DNA of 64,000 nucleotides from Streptomyces albireticuli (GTDB taxonomy: Bacteria > Actinomycetota > Actinomycetes > Streptomycetales > Streptomycetaceae), in contig NZ_JAJQQS010000008.1 of NCBI RefSeq assembly GCF_021228125.1, forward strand, positions 124,001 through 188,000. The letters are read 5' to 3'. Of the stretch, positions 16,236 to 29,700 are shown one piece after another. A program made the translations under genes and the position numbers. The notes below the pieces were generated by a model. That model searched no databases and was not told the origin of the DNA. It worked only from the letters and a program-made list of their open reading frames with translations. Numbering within the stretch: the first letter of the stretch is position 1; each line of letters opens with the position of its first letter.

Positions 16236-16561
16236 CCATGCATTCGGCGCGAAATCCACCGGTCCGCGAGAACTTGACACAATGCCGGGAGGATCATTGC
16301 CCCGGAAATCCCGGTCCTGTTCAATTCGCTGTTCGGGCCGCGGCGGCGAGGCGTGCGCCGGGCACGGACCGCAGGTCTCCTTTCCGCCGGGCGGGCGGGA
16401 TCCCGGCCCCGCCGGGGGCGTCTCCCGGCGAGAACCGGGGGAGGCCGAGCGCACCGCGCGCGGCGCGCGAGAGCGCCGGCCGTCGAAGCCGCGCCGCCCC
16501 TCCCCGGGCCGGGGGCCCGCCCCGGCCACGGCTTCTCCGGGACCACAGGAGGACGTACACC

Positions 16562-17620
16562 GTGAAGATCCTTGTCATCGGCGGCTCACAGTTCGTGGGA
16601 CGCGCCTTCGTCACCGAGGCCCTGGCCCGCGGCCACGAGGTCACCACCTTCAACAGGGGGGTCAGCGCCGCCGACCTCGCCGGCGTCGAGGCGGTCCGCG
16701 GCGACCGCCAGGTGACCGCCGACCTCGAACGGCTCGTCGCCGGCCGGCACTGGGACGCGGTCGTGGACACCTGCGGATACGTGCCCCGCGTCGTCGGCGA
16801 GGGGGCCCGCGTCCTGTCCGGCCACGCCGACGCCTACCTCTACGTGTCGAGCCTCGCGGCCCTACGCGACTGGGGCACCGCCCCGTCGGTCGACGACGAT
16901 TCCCCCGCCCACGACTGCGCCCCGGACGCCGGCCCCGACGACGGCGACTACGGCGTCCTCAAGGCCGGCTGCGAACGGGCCGTCACCCGCCACTTCGACG
17001 GCCGCACCCTGCTCTTCCGGGCCGGGGTGATCACCGGCCCGTACGACAACGTCGGCCAGCTGGACGCCTGGCTGTGGCGCCTCCACGCGGCCGGGGGCGA
17101 GCGCCGGCGCGTCCTCGCGCCCGGCAACCCGGACCTCGCCATGCGCGTGATCGACGCCCGGGACATCGCCGCGTTCGGCCTGCGCTGCCTCGACGCGCGC
17201 CGCACCGGCCCGTTCGTGGTCGCCGCCCCCGAGGGCCACACCACCTACGGCCGGTGGCTCGCCGCGTGCGCCGCGGCCACCGGCACCGACCCCGAACTGG
17301 AGTGGGTCGACGACGCCTTCCTCCTCGACCACGGTGTGACGCCCTGGACCGACCTGCCGATGTGGATCCCCGACGCCCCGGAACACACGTGCATGTGGGC
17401 CACCCCCGCCACCCGGGCCGAGGCCGCGGGCCTCGTCTGCCGCCCGCCCGCCGAGACGGTGCGCGACACCTGGGCCGTCCTTCGCGACCGCCCCGCCCCC
17501 GAACCGCCCCTGGCCAACACCCACGGCCACCTCAGCGGCCTCGCCACCGAGCGGGAGCGCGAACTGCTCGCCGCCTGGGACGCCCGGCGGCGGCCCGACG
17601 CGCCGGCAAGGCGGACCTGA
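16562..17620 (+). CDS. Extended SDR (NAD-dependent reductase/epimerase), candidate C9 ketoreductase
   Basis: This 352-residue extended short-chain dehydrogenase starts with the atypical glycine motif VIGGSQFVGRAFVTEAL and has YxxxK in GDYGVLKAGCE, so a redox role is plausible. The segment VSSLAALRDW carries the usual serine. The GTG at 16562 follows AGGAGG at 9 bp. It lies between the P450 and the PKS and is flanked by an 18-bp repeat. Because KR4 is dead, the lactone should carry a C9 ketone; spiramycin-type drugs require a separate post-PKS 9-ketoreductase, and this gene is a reasonable candidate. It might instead act on a sugar nucleotide. The family is firm, the substrate is not. Confidence 0.7.
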   Translation: MKILVIGGSQFVGRAFVTEALARGHEVTTFNRGVSAADLAGVEAVRGDRQVTADLERLVAGRHWDAVVDTCGYVPRVVGEGARVLSGHADAYLYVSSLAALRDWGTAPSVDDDSPAHDCAPDAGPDDGDYGVLKAGCERAVTRHFDGRTLLFRAGVITGPYDNVGQLDAWLWRLHAAGGERRRVLAPGNPDLAMRVIDARDIAAFGLRCLDARRTGPFVVAAPEGHTTYGRWLAACAAATGTDPELEWVDDAFLLDHGVTPWTDLPMWIPDAPEHTCMWATPATRAEAAGLVCRPPAETVRDTWAVLRDRPAPEPPLANTHGHLSGLATERERELLAAWDARRRPDAPARRT

Positions 17621-17778
17621 CACAATTCCCGGGCGAATTCCGGAAATCAATTCACGTATTCCTGACCTGACACAATTACTTCTCGGTTGTTGACCGTTTC
17701 GCCGGCCGAGTGCTGCCCCGCTGTACGATCTTGGGGAATCAGGAATTCACATGACATGGCACGGCGAGCACATGGGGA
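17607..17778 (+). promoter_or_regulatory. Upstream region of PKS operon with paired ACCTGACACAATT boxes
   Basis: The 13-mer ACCTGACACAATT occurs at 17615-17627 and again at 17665-17677, exactly 50 bp apart, in the same orientation. The first lies in the right copy of the 18-bp repeat (17607-17624). These are the same box (TGTGTCA on the other strand) seen at the activator-type promoters, here reversed relative to the PKS. No convincing -35/-10 pair was found; TACGAT at 17724 is a possible -10. Confidence 0.5.
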
Positions 17779-20700
17779 ATGCTGGTGTCTGAAGATCTCG
17801 CGATTTCGAAAAGCGGCGACCGGAACGACGGCCGAGCCGATTCCTCCGTACCCGCCCCGGCGGGGACCGCCGTCGACGCAATGACGGCCGAGGCCTTGAC
17901 CGCCGATGCGATCGCCGTCGTCGGCATGGCCTGCCGCTTCCCCGGCGCACCCGGCCTCGACGCGTTCTGGGAGCTGCTGAGCACCGGGACGGAAGCCGTC
18001 CGCCGGGCCGCCGACGGCCGCCGCCGCGGCACCGTCGACGGTGTCGCCGACTTCGACGCGGCCTTCTTCGGCATGTCACCGCGCGAGGCCGCGGACACCG
18101 ACCCCCAGCAGCGCCTCGTCCTCGAACTCGGCTGGGAGGCCCTGGAGGACGCCGGGATCCTCCCGGAGAGCCTGCGCGGCACGCGGGCGGGCGTGTTCAT
18201 CGGCGCCATGAGCGACGACTACGCCACCCTGCTGCACCGCACCGGAGCCCCCGTCGGCGCGCACACGGCCACCGGCCTCCAGCGCGCCATGCTCGCCAAC
18301 CGCCTCTCCTACTTCCTCGGCACCCGCGGCCCCAGCCTGGTCGTCGACACCGCGCAGTCGTCCTCGCTGGCGGCGGTGACTCTCGCCGTGGAGAGCCTCC
18401 GCAACGGCACCTCGCGCCTGGCCGTCGCCGGCGGCGTCAGCCTGATCCTGGCCGACGACGGCTCGGCCGCCATGGAACGGCTCGGCGCCCTGTCGCCCGA
18501 CGGCCGCTGCCACACCTTCGATGCCCGCGCCAACGGCTACGTACGGGGCGAGGGCGGCGCCGCGGTCGTCCTCAAGCCCCTCGCCGACGCCCTGGCCGAC
18601 GGCGACCGCGTGCACTGCGTCGTACGCGGCGCCGCCCTCGGCAACGACGGCGGCGGACCCGGGCTCACCGCCCCCGACCGCGAAGGCCAGGAGGCCGTCA
18701 TCAGGGCGGCCTGCGCGCAGGCGGGGGTCCGCCCCGCGGACGTGCGGTTCGTCGAACTGCACGGCACGGGCACCCCGGTCGGCGACCCCGTCGAGGCCCA
18801 CGCCCTCGGCGCGGTGTACGGCCGGGAACGGCCCGCCGACGACCCGCTGCTCGTGGGCTCCGTGAAGACCAACATCGGCCACCTGGAAGGCGCGGCGGGC
18901 ATCGCGGGCCTGGTCAAGGCCGCGCTGTGCCTCCGGGAGGGAACCCTCCCGGCCTCCCTCAACTTCACCACCCCCAACCCGGCCATCCCACTGGACCGGC
19001 TCCGGCTCAAGGTGGCGACGTCCCGCACCGAGCTCCGCCCCGTGCGGGACGGAGCACCGCTGCCGGCCGGCGTCAGCTCGTTCGGCATGGGCGGCACCAA
19101 CTGCCATGTGGTGCTGGAGGCGGCACCGGACGCGGGACGCGAACGCGTACGCGAAACACGGACCGCGAAGCCGGTGGGAGTCCCGCTGGTGCTCTCGGGC
19201 CGCTCCGAACAGGCGCTACGGGCCCAGGCCGCGAGGCTGCGCGACCACCTGGAGCGCACCGGGGCCGAACCGCTCGACGTCGCCTACTCCCTCGCCACCA
19301 CACGCACCCTCTTCGAGCACCGCGCCGCCCTGCGCTGCGACGACCGCGAGGAACTCACCGCCCGGCTCGACCGGCTCGCCCACGGCGTGACACCGGCGGG
19401 CGTACGGACCGGCACCGCCGAGCCGGGCGCCGGGGTGGCGATGCTGTTCACGGGTCAGGGCGCTCAGCGTGCGGGCATGGGGCGGGAGTTGTACGCCTCG
19501 GACGTGGTGTTCGCGGCGGCGTTGGACGAGGTGTGCGCGGAACTTGGTTCGGTGGGCGGGCACTCGATACGCGATGTGATGTTCGCCGAAGCGGGGTTGC
19601 TGGACCGTACGGAGTTCACGCAGCCTGCGTTGTTCGCGTTGGAGGTGGCGCTGTTCAGGGCTGTGGAGGCGCGTGGTGTGCGTGCCGATGTTGTTCTGGG
19701 GCATTCGGTGGGGGAGATTGCCGCTGCGTGTGTGGCGGGTGTGTTCTCGTTGGGGGATGCGGCGCGGTTGGTGGTGGCGCGTGGGCGGTTGATGGGTGCG
19801 TTGCCGTCCGGTGGGGCGATGTTGTCGGTGCGGGCGGCGGAAGGTGAGCTGCCCGATCTTCCGGCCGGTGTGTCGATCGCGGCCGTCAACGGCCCTTCCT
19901 CGGTGGTCCTCTCGGGCGAGAGGGAGGCCCTGGAGAGCCTGGAGCCGGTCCTCTCCGCCCGTGGGGTGAAGTGCGCGTGGCTGTCGGTCTCGCACGCTTT
20001 CCATTCCGCGTTGATGGATCCGATGCTGGAGGAGTTCCGCGAGATCGCTTCGGCGGTGGAGTTCCATGAGCCGCGTCTGCCCGTGGTCTCGAACCTGACC
20101 GGTGAGCTCGCCACCCCGGCTGAACTCCGCACCGCCGATTACTGGGTGCGGCACGCCCGTGAGGCCGTCCGTTTCGCCGACGGAGTCCGCGCCGCTCGCG
20201 CGGCTGGTGCGAGTGTGTTCCTGGAGATAGGCCCGCAGGCGGTCCTGTCCGGCATGGCCGGTCACTGCCTCGACGACGACCCCGCCCTCCTCCTCGTACC
20301 GGCCCTGCGCCGCGACCGTCCCGAAGCCGAAGCCTTCTCCTCGGCCGTGGACGCACTCCACACGCGCGTCCCCCGCCTCGACCTCGCGGGCGCGTACCGG
20401 GACTCCGGCGCCCGCCGGGTGCCCCTGCCGACGTACGCCTTCCAGCGCCGCACCCACTGGGCGAAGGGGCTCGACCCCCGGCAGCCCGCCCCCGCCGTGC
20501 CGCGGGCACCCGACGCCGCGGAGACGGTCCGGGAGACACCGGCCCCCGGCCCCCGCCCGACGGCCGATCCGATGTCGCGCGGCCGGCTGCTCCGGCTCGT
20601 CCGCGAGACCGCCGCGACCGTCCTCGGCCACGACGACCCCGCCGGGATCGCGCTCGACCGCCCCTTCACCTCGCAGGGGATGGACTCGGTGACGGCGGTC

Positions 20701-23700
20701 GAACTCCGCGACCTGCTGAGCGCCGCCACCGGCGTGCCCCTCGCCCCCGGCCTCGTCTACAACCTGCCCACCCCGCGCGCCGTGGCCGATCACCTGGCCG
20801 GAGCCCAGCTCGGCGTGCCGGCGGCGGACCCGGCCACCGCGCCCGCCGCCGCTCCGGCCGTGACGCGCCACACCGCGGAGGACGACGACCCCGTCGTCAT
20901 CGTCGGCGCCGGCTGCCGCCTCCCCGGCGGCGTGGACTCGCCCGCCGGCCTGTGGGACCTGGTGTCCACGGGCACCGACGCGATCTCCTCCTTCCCCACC
21001 GACCGCGGCTGGGACCTCGACGCCCTGTACGACGCCGACCCCGGGGCGCCGGGCAGGACCTACGTGCGCCAGGGCGGGTTCCTCCACGGGGCCGCCGAGT
21101 TCGACTCCGACTTCTTCGGGATCAGCCCGCGCGAGGCCCTCGCGATGGACCCCCAGCAGCGGCTGCTGCTGGAGACGTCCTGGGAGGCCCTGGAGGACGC
21201 CGGGATCGACCCGGCGTCACTGCGCGGCGGCGACACCGGGGTGTTCATCGGCGCCGTCGCCCCCGAGTACGGGCCCAGGCTCCACGAAGGGGACGACGAA
21301 TACGCGGGTTACCTGCTCACCGGCACCACACCGAGCGTGGCCTCGGGACGCATCGCCTACGTCCTCGGGGCCCGCGGCCCGGCCATGACCGTGGACACCG
21401 CCTGCTCGTCGTCGCTGGTCGCGATGCACCTCGCCGTACAGGCGCTGCGCCGGGGCGAATGCGCGCTGGCCCTGGCCGGCGGCGCCACGGTGATGTCCGG
21501 GCCCGGCATGTTCGTGGAGTTCTCCCGCCAGCTGGGCCTGGCCCCGGACGGCCGGTGCAAGCCCTTCGCCGAGGCCGCCGACGGCACGGCCTGGTCCGAG
21601 GGCGTCGCCGTGCTCGCGCTCGAACGGCTCTCGGACGCGCGGCGCGACGGCCACCGGGTACTGGCGGTCGTGCGGGGCACGGCGGTGAACCAGGACGGCG
21701 CCAGCAACGGCCTGACGGCGCCCAGCGGCCCGGCGCAGGAGGACGTCATCCGGCGGGCGCTGGCCGACGCGGGCCTGGCACCGGACGACGTCGACACCGT
21801 CGAGGCGCACGGCACCGGCACCGCGCTGGGTGACCCCATCGAGGCGGACGCGCTGCTGGCCACGTACGGCCGGGGCCGGAGCGGCGACCCGTTGTGGCTG
21901 GGGTCGCTGAAGTCGAACATCGGGCACGCCCAGGCGGCCGCCGGAGCCGGCGGCGTCATCAAGATGCTCCAGGCGATGCGGCACGGCGTACTGCCGCGCA
22001 CGCTCCACGCCGCCACCCCCAGCCCGCACGTCGACTGGGCGTCGGGCGCCGTCGAACTGCTGGCCGAGGAGCGCCCCTGGCCCGTACGCGACGGCCGCCC
22101 GCGCCGGGCGGGCGTCTCCTCCTTCGGTATCAGCGGCACCAACGCCCACGTGATCCTTGAAGAGCCGCCCGCCGAACCTGCCGGGGAGCGGGTCGCCGAC
22201 GAGCACTTCGAACCCCCCGCGGTCATGGCGTGGCCGGTGTCGGCCCGCTCCGGAACGGCTCTGCGCGCCCAGGCGGCCCGGCTGCGCGAGCACCTGGAGC
22301 GCACCGGGGCCGATCCGCTGGACACCGCCCATTCGCTCGCCGCCACCCGCTCCTCCTTCGGCGAACGGGCGGTCGTGCTGGGCCGCGACCGCGGGGAACT
22401 GCTGACCGGTCTCGACGCGCTCGCCGCCGGGGACCGGGCGCCCCAGGTGGTCAGGGGCACGGCCGACCCGGGGACCGGGGTGGCGATGCTGTTCACGGGG
22501 CAGGGCGCGCAGCGCGTCGGAATGGGGCGGGAACTCTACGTCTCCGACGCGGTGTTCGCGGCGGCGTTGGACGAGGTGTGCGCGGAACTTGGTTCGGTGG
22601 GCGGGCACTCGATACGCGATGTGATGTTCGCCGAAGCGGGGTTGCTGGACCGTACGGAGTTCACGCAGCCTGCGTTGTTCGCGCTGGAGGTGGCGCTGTT
22701 CCGGGCTGTGGAGGCGCGTGGTGTGCGTGCTGATGTGGTCCTGGGGCATTCGGTGGGGGAGATCGCCGCCGCTTGTGCGGCGGGTGTGTTCTCGTTGGCG
22801 GACGCGGCGCGGTTGGTGGTGGCGCGTGGCCGGTTGATGGGGTCCTTGCCGTCCGGCGGGGCGATGCTGTCGGTGCGGGTGGCGGAAGGTGATCTGCCCG
22901 ATCTTCCGGCCGGTGTGTCGGTCGCCGCCGTCAACGGCCCTTCCTCGGTCGTCCTGTCCGGGGAGAAGACCGCTCTGGAGGACCTGGCTTCGGACCTGGC
23001 CGGCCGTGAGGTGCGGACGTCCTGGCTGCCGGTCTCGCACGCTTTCCATTCCAAGTTGATGGATCCGATGCTGGAGGAGTTCCGCCGGGTCGCGTCGGCG
23101 GTGGAGTTCCGCGCGCCGCGTCTGGCCGTGGTCTCGAACCTGACCGGTGAGCTGGCTTCCGGTGATGATCTCCGCACCGCCGATTACTGGGTGCGTCATG
23201 CCCGTGAGGCCGTCCGTTTCGCCGACGGTGTCCGTGCCGCCCGCGCGGCCGGTGCGAGTGTGTTCCTGGAGATAGGCCCGCAGGCCGTCCTGTCCGGCAT
23301 GGCCGGCCACTGCTTCGACGGCGACCCCGAAGCCCCCTTCCTCGTACCCGCCTTGCGCCGCGACCGGCCCGAGACCGACACCGTGATCGAGGCCCTCGCC
23401 GCCCTCGGTGTCCGGGGCGTCGACGTCGACTGGGCCGCGCTCCACGAGGGAAGCGGCGCGCGGCGGATCGACCTGCCGACGTACGCCTTCCAGCGCACCC
23501 GCTACTGGCTGGGCACCCCCGCCTCCGGCTCCCGGGCCGACGCGCGTACGGGCGCGGAAACCGGCCGGGAGGCGGACGACCTGTGGTACCGCGTCACCTG
23601 GCACCCCGCCGCCTCCGGTCCCACCGAGCCCGCACGCCCGCCGGGGCCGTGGCTGCTGCTCGCCCCGGACGACCCCGCCGACGCGGGCCTTACCGCCGGT

Positions 23701-26700
23701 GTCGCGCGCGAGCTCGCCGTACGGGGAGCGGACGTCCACACTCTCCTGCTCCCCGGGGGCGCCGACCGGGACACGTTCGTCCGGCTGCTGCGCGAGGCCG
23801 GTGACGCGGCCGCGCGATGCGCGCGCGTCCTGTGGCAGGCCCCCGCCGAGCCCGGCACGGCCGACGCCGTGGCGCTCCTCCAGGCCCTGGGCGAGGCCGG
23901 GCCGCACGCCGCCCCCCTGTGGATCGCCACGCGTGGCGCGGCGGCCGTCACGCCAGGCGAGTCCCCGTCGCCCGCCGGGGCACGGCTCTGGGGGCTGGGA
24001 CAGGTCGCGGCGGTCGAACTCGGCCACCGCTGGGGCGGCCTCGTGGACCTGCCCGCCGACCCCACACCCGCCGTCCTCCGCACCCTCGGCCGGGCGGTCG
24101 CCGCGGACACGCCCACGGGCGCCGACGCCCCGGAGAACCAGATCGCGGTACGCGCCTCCGGCCTGCACGTCCGACGGGTGGTACCCGCCCCCGCACCGGC
24201 CGTCCGGCACGACCGGACCCCCTCCGGCACCTTCCTGATCACCGGCGGCACCGGCGCGCTCGGCGCCCGGGTGGCGCGCAGGCTCGCCCGCGCCGGGGCG
24301 CCGCACCTGCTCCTGACCGGCCGCCGCGGCCCGGACGCCCCCGGCGCGGCCGCGCTGGCCGAGGAGCTGACCGCGCTCGGCGCCGGCGTCACCGTGGCCG
24401 CCTGCGACGTCGCGGACCGCGAACAACTCGCCGCGCTCCTCGCCGGCATCCCCGGAGACCGCCCGCTCATCGCCGTGCTGCACGCGGCCGGGGTCCTCGA
24501 CGACGGCGTGCTCGACGCGCTCACCCCCCGGCGGATCGACGCCGTCCTGCGAGCGAAGGTCACCGCCGCCACCCACCTGGACGACCTCACCGCCGGGCTC
24601 GACCTCGACGCCTTCGTGCTGTTCTCCTCGATCGTCGGGGTGTGGGGCAACGGCGGACAGGCGTCGTACGCGGCGGCCAACGCAGCCCTCGACGCGCTCG
24701 CCCACCGGCGCCGGGCACGAGGGCTGCGCGCCACGTCCCTCGCCTGGGGGCCGTGGGCCGGAGCCGGGATGGCGGCCGGTGCCGGAGCGGCCGCGGCCTT
24801 CGCCCGGGACGGCGTCGAGGCGCTGGACCCGGAGCGCGCACTCGACGCGCTGGACCGGGCGGTACGCGCCGACGAGACCTCGGTGATCGTCGCCGCGGTG
24901 GACTGGGCGGCCTTCGCCGGACCGTCGGCGCCCCGGGGCTCCTGGGCGCTGTTCGACGGGATCCCGGCGGTCCGCGCCGCCCGTTCAGCCGCCGCGGGGA
25001 CGGCCCGTACGGCGCGCGGCACCGCCCCGGCCGTGCGGGGCCTGGAAGGCGAACGAGGCGCGGCAGACGCCTGGCTGTCGGAGAGGCTTCCGGGGAGGCT
25101 TTCGGAGACGGAACGTCGGCGGGAACTGCTCGACCTGGTGCGTACGGAGGCCGCCTTGGTGCTCCGGCGGGAGTCGGCGGCGTCCGTCGACCCGAGGGCC
25201 GCGTTCAAGGCCGGCGGATTCGACTCGCTCACCGTCCTGGAACTGCGCAACCGGCTCACCGCCGCCACCGGCCTCGCCCTGCCCAGCAGCCTGCTGTTCG
25301 ACTATCCCGACCCCACCTCCCTGGCCCGGCACCTGCACGACGAACTCTTCGGCGCCGGAACGGACACGGGTACGGGCGGGGCACCGGGAGCGAACGGCAC
25401 GGCGCACCGGCCCGGGGCCGGTGCGGACGAGCCGATCGCCATCGTCGGCATGGCGTGCCGCTACCCCGGCGGCGCCGCCACACCGGACGCCCTGTGGGAC
25501 CTGCTCGCCACCGGGACCGACGTGATCTCCCCCTTCCCGTCCGGCCGCGGCTGGGACGTGGACGGGGTGCACGACCCGGACCCGGACGCGCCGGGGAAGA
25601 CGTACGTGACCCAGGGCGGATTCCTGCACGACGCGGGCGACTTCGACGCGGAGTTCTTCGGGATCGGCCCGCGCGAGGCCGCCGCGATGGACCCCCAGCA
25701 GCGGCTGCTCCTGGAGACGTCCTGGGAGGTCCTGGAGGACGCCGGGATCGTGCCGGATTCGCTGCGCGGCACCCGTACGGGCGTCTTCGCCGGCATCTCC
25801 CAGCAGGACTACGCCGGGCGGATGCACGACTCCGCCGACAAGTACGGCGGCCACATGCTCACCGGCACCCTGGCGAGCGTGATCTCGGGTCGGGTGGCTT
25901 ACACGTTGGGGTTGCAGGGGCCTGCTTTGACGGTGGATACGGCGTGTTCGTCGTCGTTGGTGGCGTTGCATTTGGCGGTGCAGTCGTTGCGTCGGGGTGA
26001 GTGTGATCTGGCGTTGGCGGGTGGGGTGACGGTGTTGGCGTCGCCGACGGTTTTTGTTGAGTTCTCGCGTCAGCGTGGGTTGGCGGTGGATGGGAGGTGC
26101 AAGGCGTTCGCGGAGGGTGCGGATGGTACGGCGTGGGCTGAGGGTGCCGGGGTGTTGTTGGTGGAGCGGTTGTCGGATGCGCGGCGTAATGGGCATCGGG
26201 TTCTGGCGGTCGTGCGGGGGACGGCGGTGAATCAGGACGGTGCGAGTAATGGGCTGACGGCGCCGAGTGGTCCTGCTCAGCAGCGGGTGATTCGTGAGGC
26301 GCTGGCCGATGCGGGTGTGTCCGCGGGTGAGGTCGATGCGGTGGAGGCGCACGGTACGGGGACGGCGTTGGGTGATCCGATCGAGGCGGGGGCGCTGCTG
26401 GCGACGTACGGGCGGGAGCGTGTGGGTGATCCGTTGTGGCTGGGGTCGTTGAAGTCGAACATCGGGCATGCGCAGGCCGCGGCGGGTGTGGGTGGTGTGA
26501 TCAAGATGGTGCAGGCGATGCGGCACGGGCTGCTGCCCCGCACCCTGCACGTGGACGCCCCTTCGTCCCGCGTCGACTGGTCCACGGGCTCGCTGCGCCT
26601 GCTGACCGAGCCCCGGCCGTGGGAGGTGCGGGCGGACCGGCCGCGCCGGGCGGGGGTCTCGGCGTTCGGCGTCAGTGGGACGAATGCCCATGTCATCGTC

Positions 26701-29700
26701 GAGGAACCGCCCGCCGAGGCGCTCGCAGAAGCGTCCGCCGAGGCTCCCGACGCCGGACCGCCCGCCGTGCTCGCCTGGCCGCTGTCTGCCCGTACGGCCC
26801 CGGCCCTACGGGCCCAGGCGGCCCGGCTGCGCGAGCACCTGGAGCACACGGACGCCGACCCCCGGGACATCGGCCACTCGCTGGCCGTCGCGCGTGCGTC
26901 GTTCGGTGAGCGGGCGGTGGTGCTGGGGCGTGACGGTGGGGAGTTGCTGGCGGGACTGGACGTGCTCGCCGCCGGTGGTCAGGCGCCTGGTGCGGTGGTG
27001 CGGGGGACGGCCGTGGGGGGAAGCCGTATCGCTGTCCTGTTCACGGGTCAGGGTGCGCAGCGTGTGGGGATGGGGCGGGAGTTGTATGCCTCGGATGCGG
27101 TGTTCGCGGCGGCGTTGGACGAGGTGTGCGCGGAACTGGGTCCGGTGGACGGGCACTCCGTGCGCGACGTGATGTTCGGGGATGACCCGGGGCTGCTGGA
27201 CCGCACCGAATTCACCCAGCCCGCCTTGTTCGCCCTGGAGGTGGCGCTGTTCAGGGCCGTGGAGGCGCGTGGTGTGCGTGCCGATGTGGTCATGGGGCAC
27301 TCCGTGGGGGAGATCGCCGCTGCCTGCGTGGCCGGTGTGTTCTCGTTGGGGGATGCGGCGCGGTTGGTGGTGGCGCGTGGCCGGTTGATGGGTGCGTTGC
27401 CGTCCGGTGGGGCGATGCTGTCGGTGCGGGTGGCGGAAGCCGATCTTCCTGATCTTCCGGCCGGTGTGTCGACAGCAGCCGTCAACGGCCCTTCCTCGGT
27501 GGTCCTGTCGGGCGAGAAGGAAGCCCTGGAAGCGATGGCCGGGCACCTTGCCGATCGTGGGGTGAAGTGCACTTGGCTGCCGGTCTCCCACGCTTTCCAT
27601 TCCGCGTTGATGGACCCGATGCTGGACGATTTCCGCGAGATCGCCTCGACGGTGGAGTTCCATGAGCCGCGTCTGGCCGTGGTCTCGAACCTGACCGGTG
27701 AGCTGGCTTCCGGCGATGATCTCCGCACCCCCGGCTACTGGGTGCGTCACGCCCGTGAGGCCGTCCGCTTCGCCGACGGGTTACGTGCCGCCCGCGCGGC
27801 CGGCGCCGACGTCTTCCTGGAGATAGGCCCGCAGGCCGTCCTGTCCGGCATGGCCGGTCACTGCTTCGACGACGAGCCCGAAGCCCCCCTGCTCATACCG
27901 GCCCTTCGTCGCGACCACCCCGAGCCGGAGGCCCTCGCCACCGCCCTCGCCACCCTCCACACCCGTGTCGCCGAGCTCGACGGTGCCGCCGTGTACGGGC
28001 ACTCCGGCGCCCGCCGGGTGCCCCTGCCGACGTACGCCTTCCAGCACCGCACATACTGGGCTTCCGGCCCGGCCTCCGGCATCGGCACCGCCGCCGCGGC
28101 CCACTTCGGGCTGGCTTGGAAGGACCACCCGTTCCTCACCGGCGAGACCCCCGTCGCGGGCTCCGGCGCGACGCTGTTCACCGGCAGGCTGTCGCTCGCC
28201 GACCACCCCTGGCTGGCCGACCACGCCGTGTCCGGCTCGGTGCTGCTCCCCGGCACCGCCTTCGCCGACCTGCTGCTGCGCGTCGCCGAAGAGGTGGGCA
28301 CGGGCGCCGTCGAGGAGTTCGACCTCCGCGCGCCCCTGGTGCTTCCCGAACACGGTGTGACACAGGTGCAGGTGCTGGTCGACGCCCCGGACGAGGGCGG
28401 GCTGCGGGCCGTCACCGTCGCCGCGCGCCCGGACCGACCGGGCCCGTACGGCGAGGAGCCGGAGTGGACCGAGCACGCGGGCGGTGTCCTCACGCCCGTG
28501 CGGCCCGCCGCGCCCGGGGCCGCGTGGGCGGAGTGGGCCGCGGGCGCCTGGCCGCCGCCGCTCGCCGAGCGGGTCGACGTGGAGGAGCTGTACGAGGGGT
28601 TCGCGGCCGGGGGCTACGGCTATGGTCCGGCGTTCACCGGGCTGACAGGGGTGTGGCGCCGGGGTACGGAGCTCTTCGCCGAGGTGCGGCTGCCGGACGC
28701 GGCCGGCGGCACGGGCGGGTTCGGCATCCACCCCGCGCTGTTCGACGCCGCCCTGCACCCCTGGCGCGCGGGCGGGCCGCTGCCCGGCGCGGAGGACGAC
28801 GGCACCCTCGTACCGTTCTCGTGGCAGGGCCTCTCCCTGTACGCGACCGGTTCCGACGCCCTGCGCGTCCGGCTGGCCCCGGCGCGGGACGGCGGCGCCT
28901 TCTCGGTGCACGCCGCCGACGGGGCCGGAGCGCCCGTCCTCGCCCTGGACGCGCTCACGCTGCGCCCGGTCGCCCCGGCCCCGGACGCGGCCGGGCCCGC
29001 CCCCGTGTACCGCGTCGGCTGGCGGCCGGTGCCACCGGTGCCCGGTGCCGGTGCGGCGGCCCGCGCCTGGGCGATCGTAGGGGCCGGTACCGACGGAACG
29101 GCGGCGGCCCTGCGGGCGCTGCCGGGCGCGGACACCGTCCCGTACGCGTGTCTCGGTGCCCTCCGCGAGGCGCTGGACGGGGGAGCGCCCGTACCCGATG
29201 TGGTCGTCCTCCCGTTCTTCGGCACCGGTCCCGGCCCGGACGTCGGCCTCGATCCCGTACGGACTTGCCTCCACCGCGGCCTGTCCCTCGTCCAGGAGTG
29301 GGCCGGGGACGAACGCCTGGCGGGCGCTCGGCTGGTCGTCCTCACCCGGGACGCCGTCGAGGCCGGGGACTCCGATGTGCCCGACCTCGCGGGCGCCGCC
29401 CTGTGGGGGCTGCTGCGCTCCGCCCAGGCCGAGTACCCGGACCGCTTCACCCTCGTCGACCTCGACGGGTCCCCGGCGTCCCGGTCCGCGCTGCCCGTGG
29501 CCCTGGCATCGGGCGAGCCCCAGCTCGCGCTGCGCGCGGGCGCCCTGCTCGCACCCGCGCTCGTACCGCTGCCCGCACTCCCGCCGGTGACGGGCGCCGC
29601 CACCGGGCCCGGCGCGGCCTTCGACCCCGAGGGCACCGTCCTGCTCACCGGCTGCACCGGCGCCCTCGGGCGCCGCGTCGCCCCGCACCTCGCCCGGCAC

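Larger units (their letters stand above)
16151..16561. promoter_or_regulatory. Divergent intergenic region, P450 and ketoreductase
   Basis: These 411 bases without a gene contain the P450 promoter (16192-16235) and a second box, CTTGACACAAT, at 16273-16283. CTTGACACA includes a TTGACA that could be a -35 for the rightward gene, but no good -10 follows. The GC-rich stretch from about 16330 to 16540 shows no recognisable signal. AGGAGG just before 16562 is the ribosome site of the ketoreductase. Confidence 0.5.

Noticed and set aside
16238..16561. N-terminal extension of the ketoreductase frame upstream of 16562.
   Set aside because: The GTG at 16562 has a strong AGGAGG site and opens directly on the nucleotide-binding motif; the upstream part is Arg/Pro/Ala-rich and contains regulatory boxes.
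28354..28365. TGACACA box inside the DH2 coding region.
   Set aside because: It is a single chance match within coding sequence with no promoter elements at the fixed spacing.
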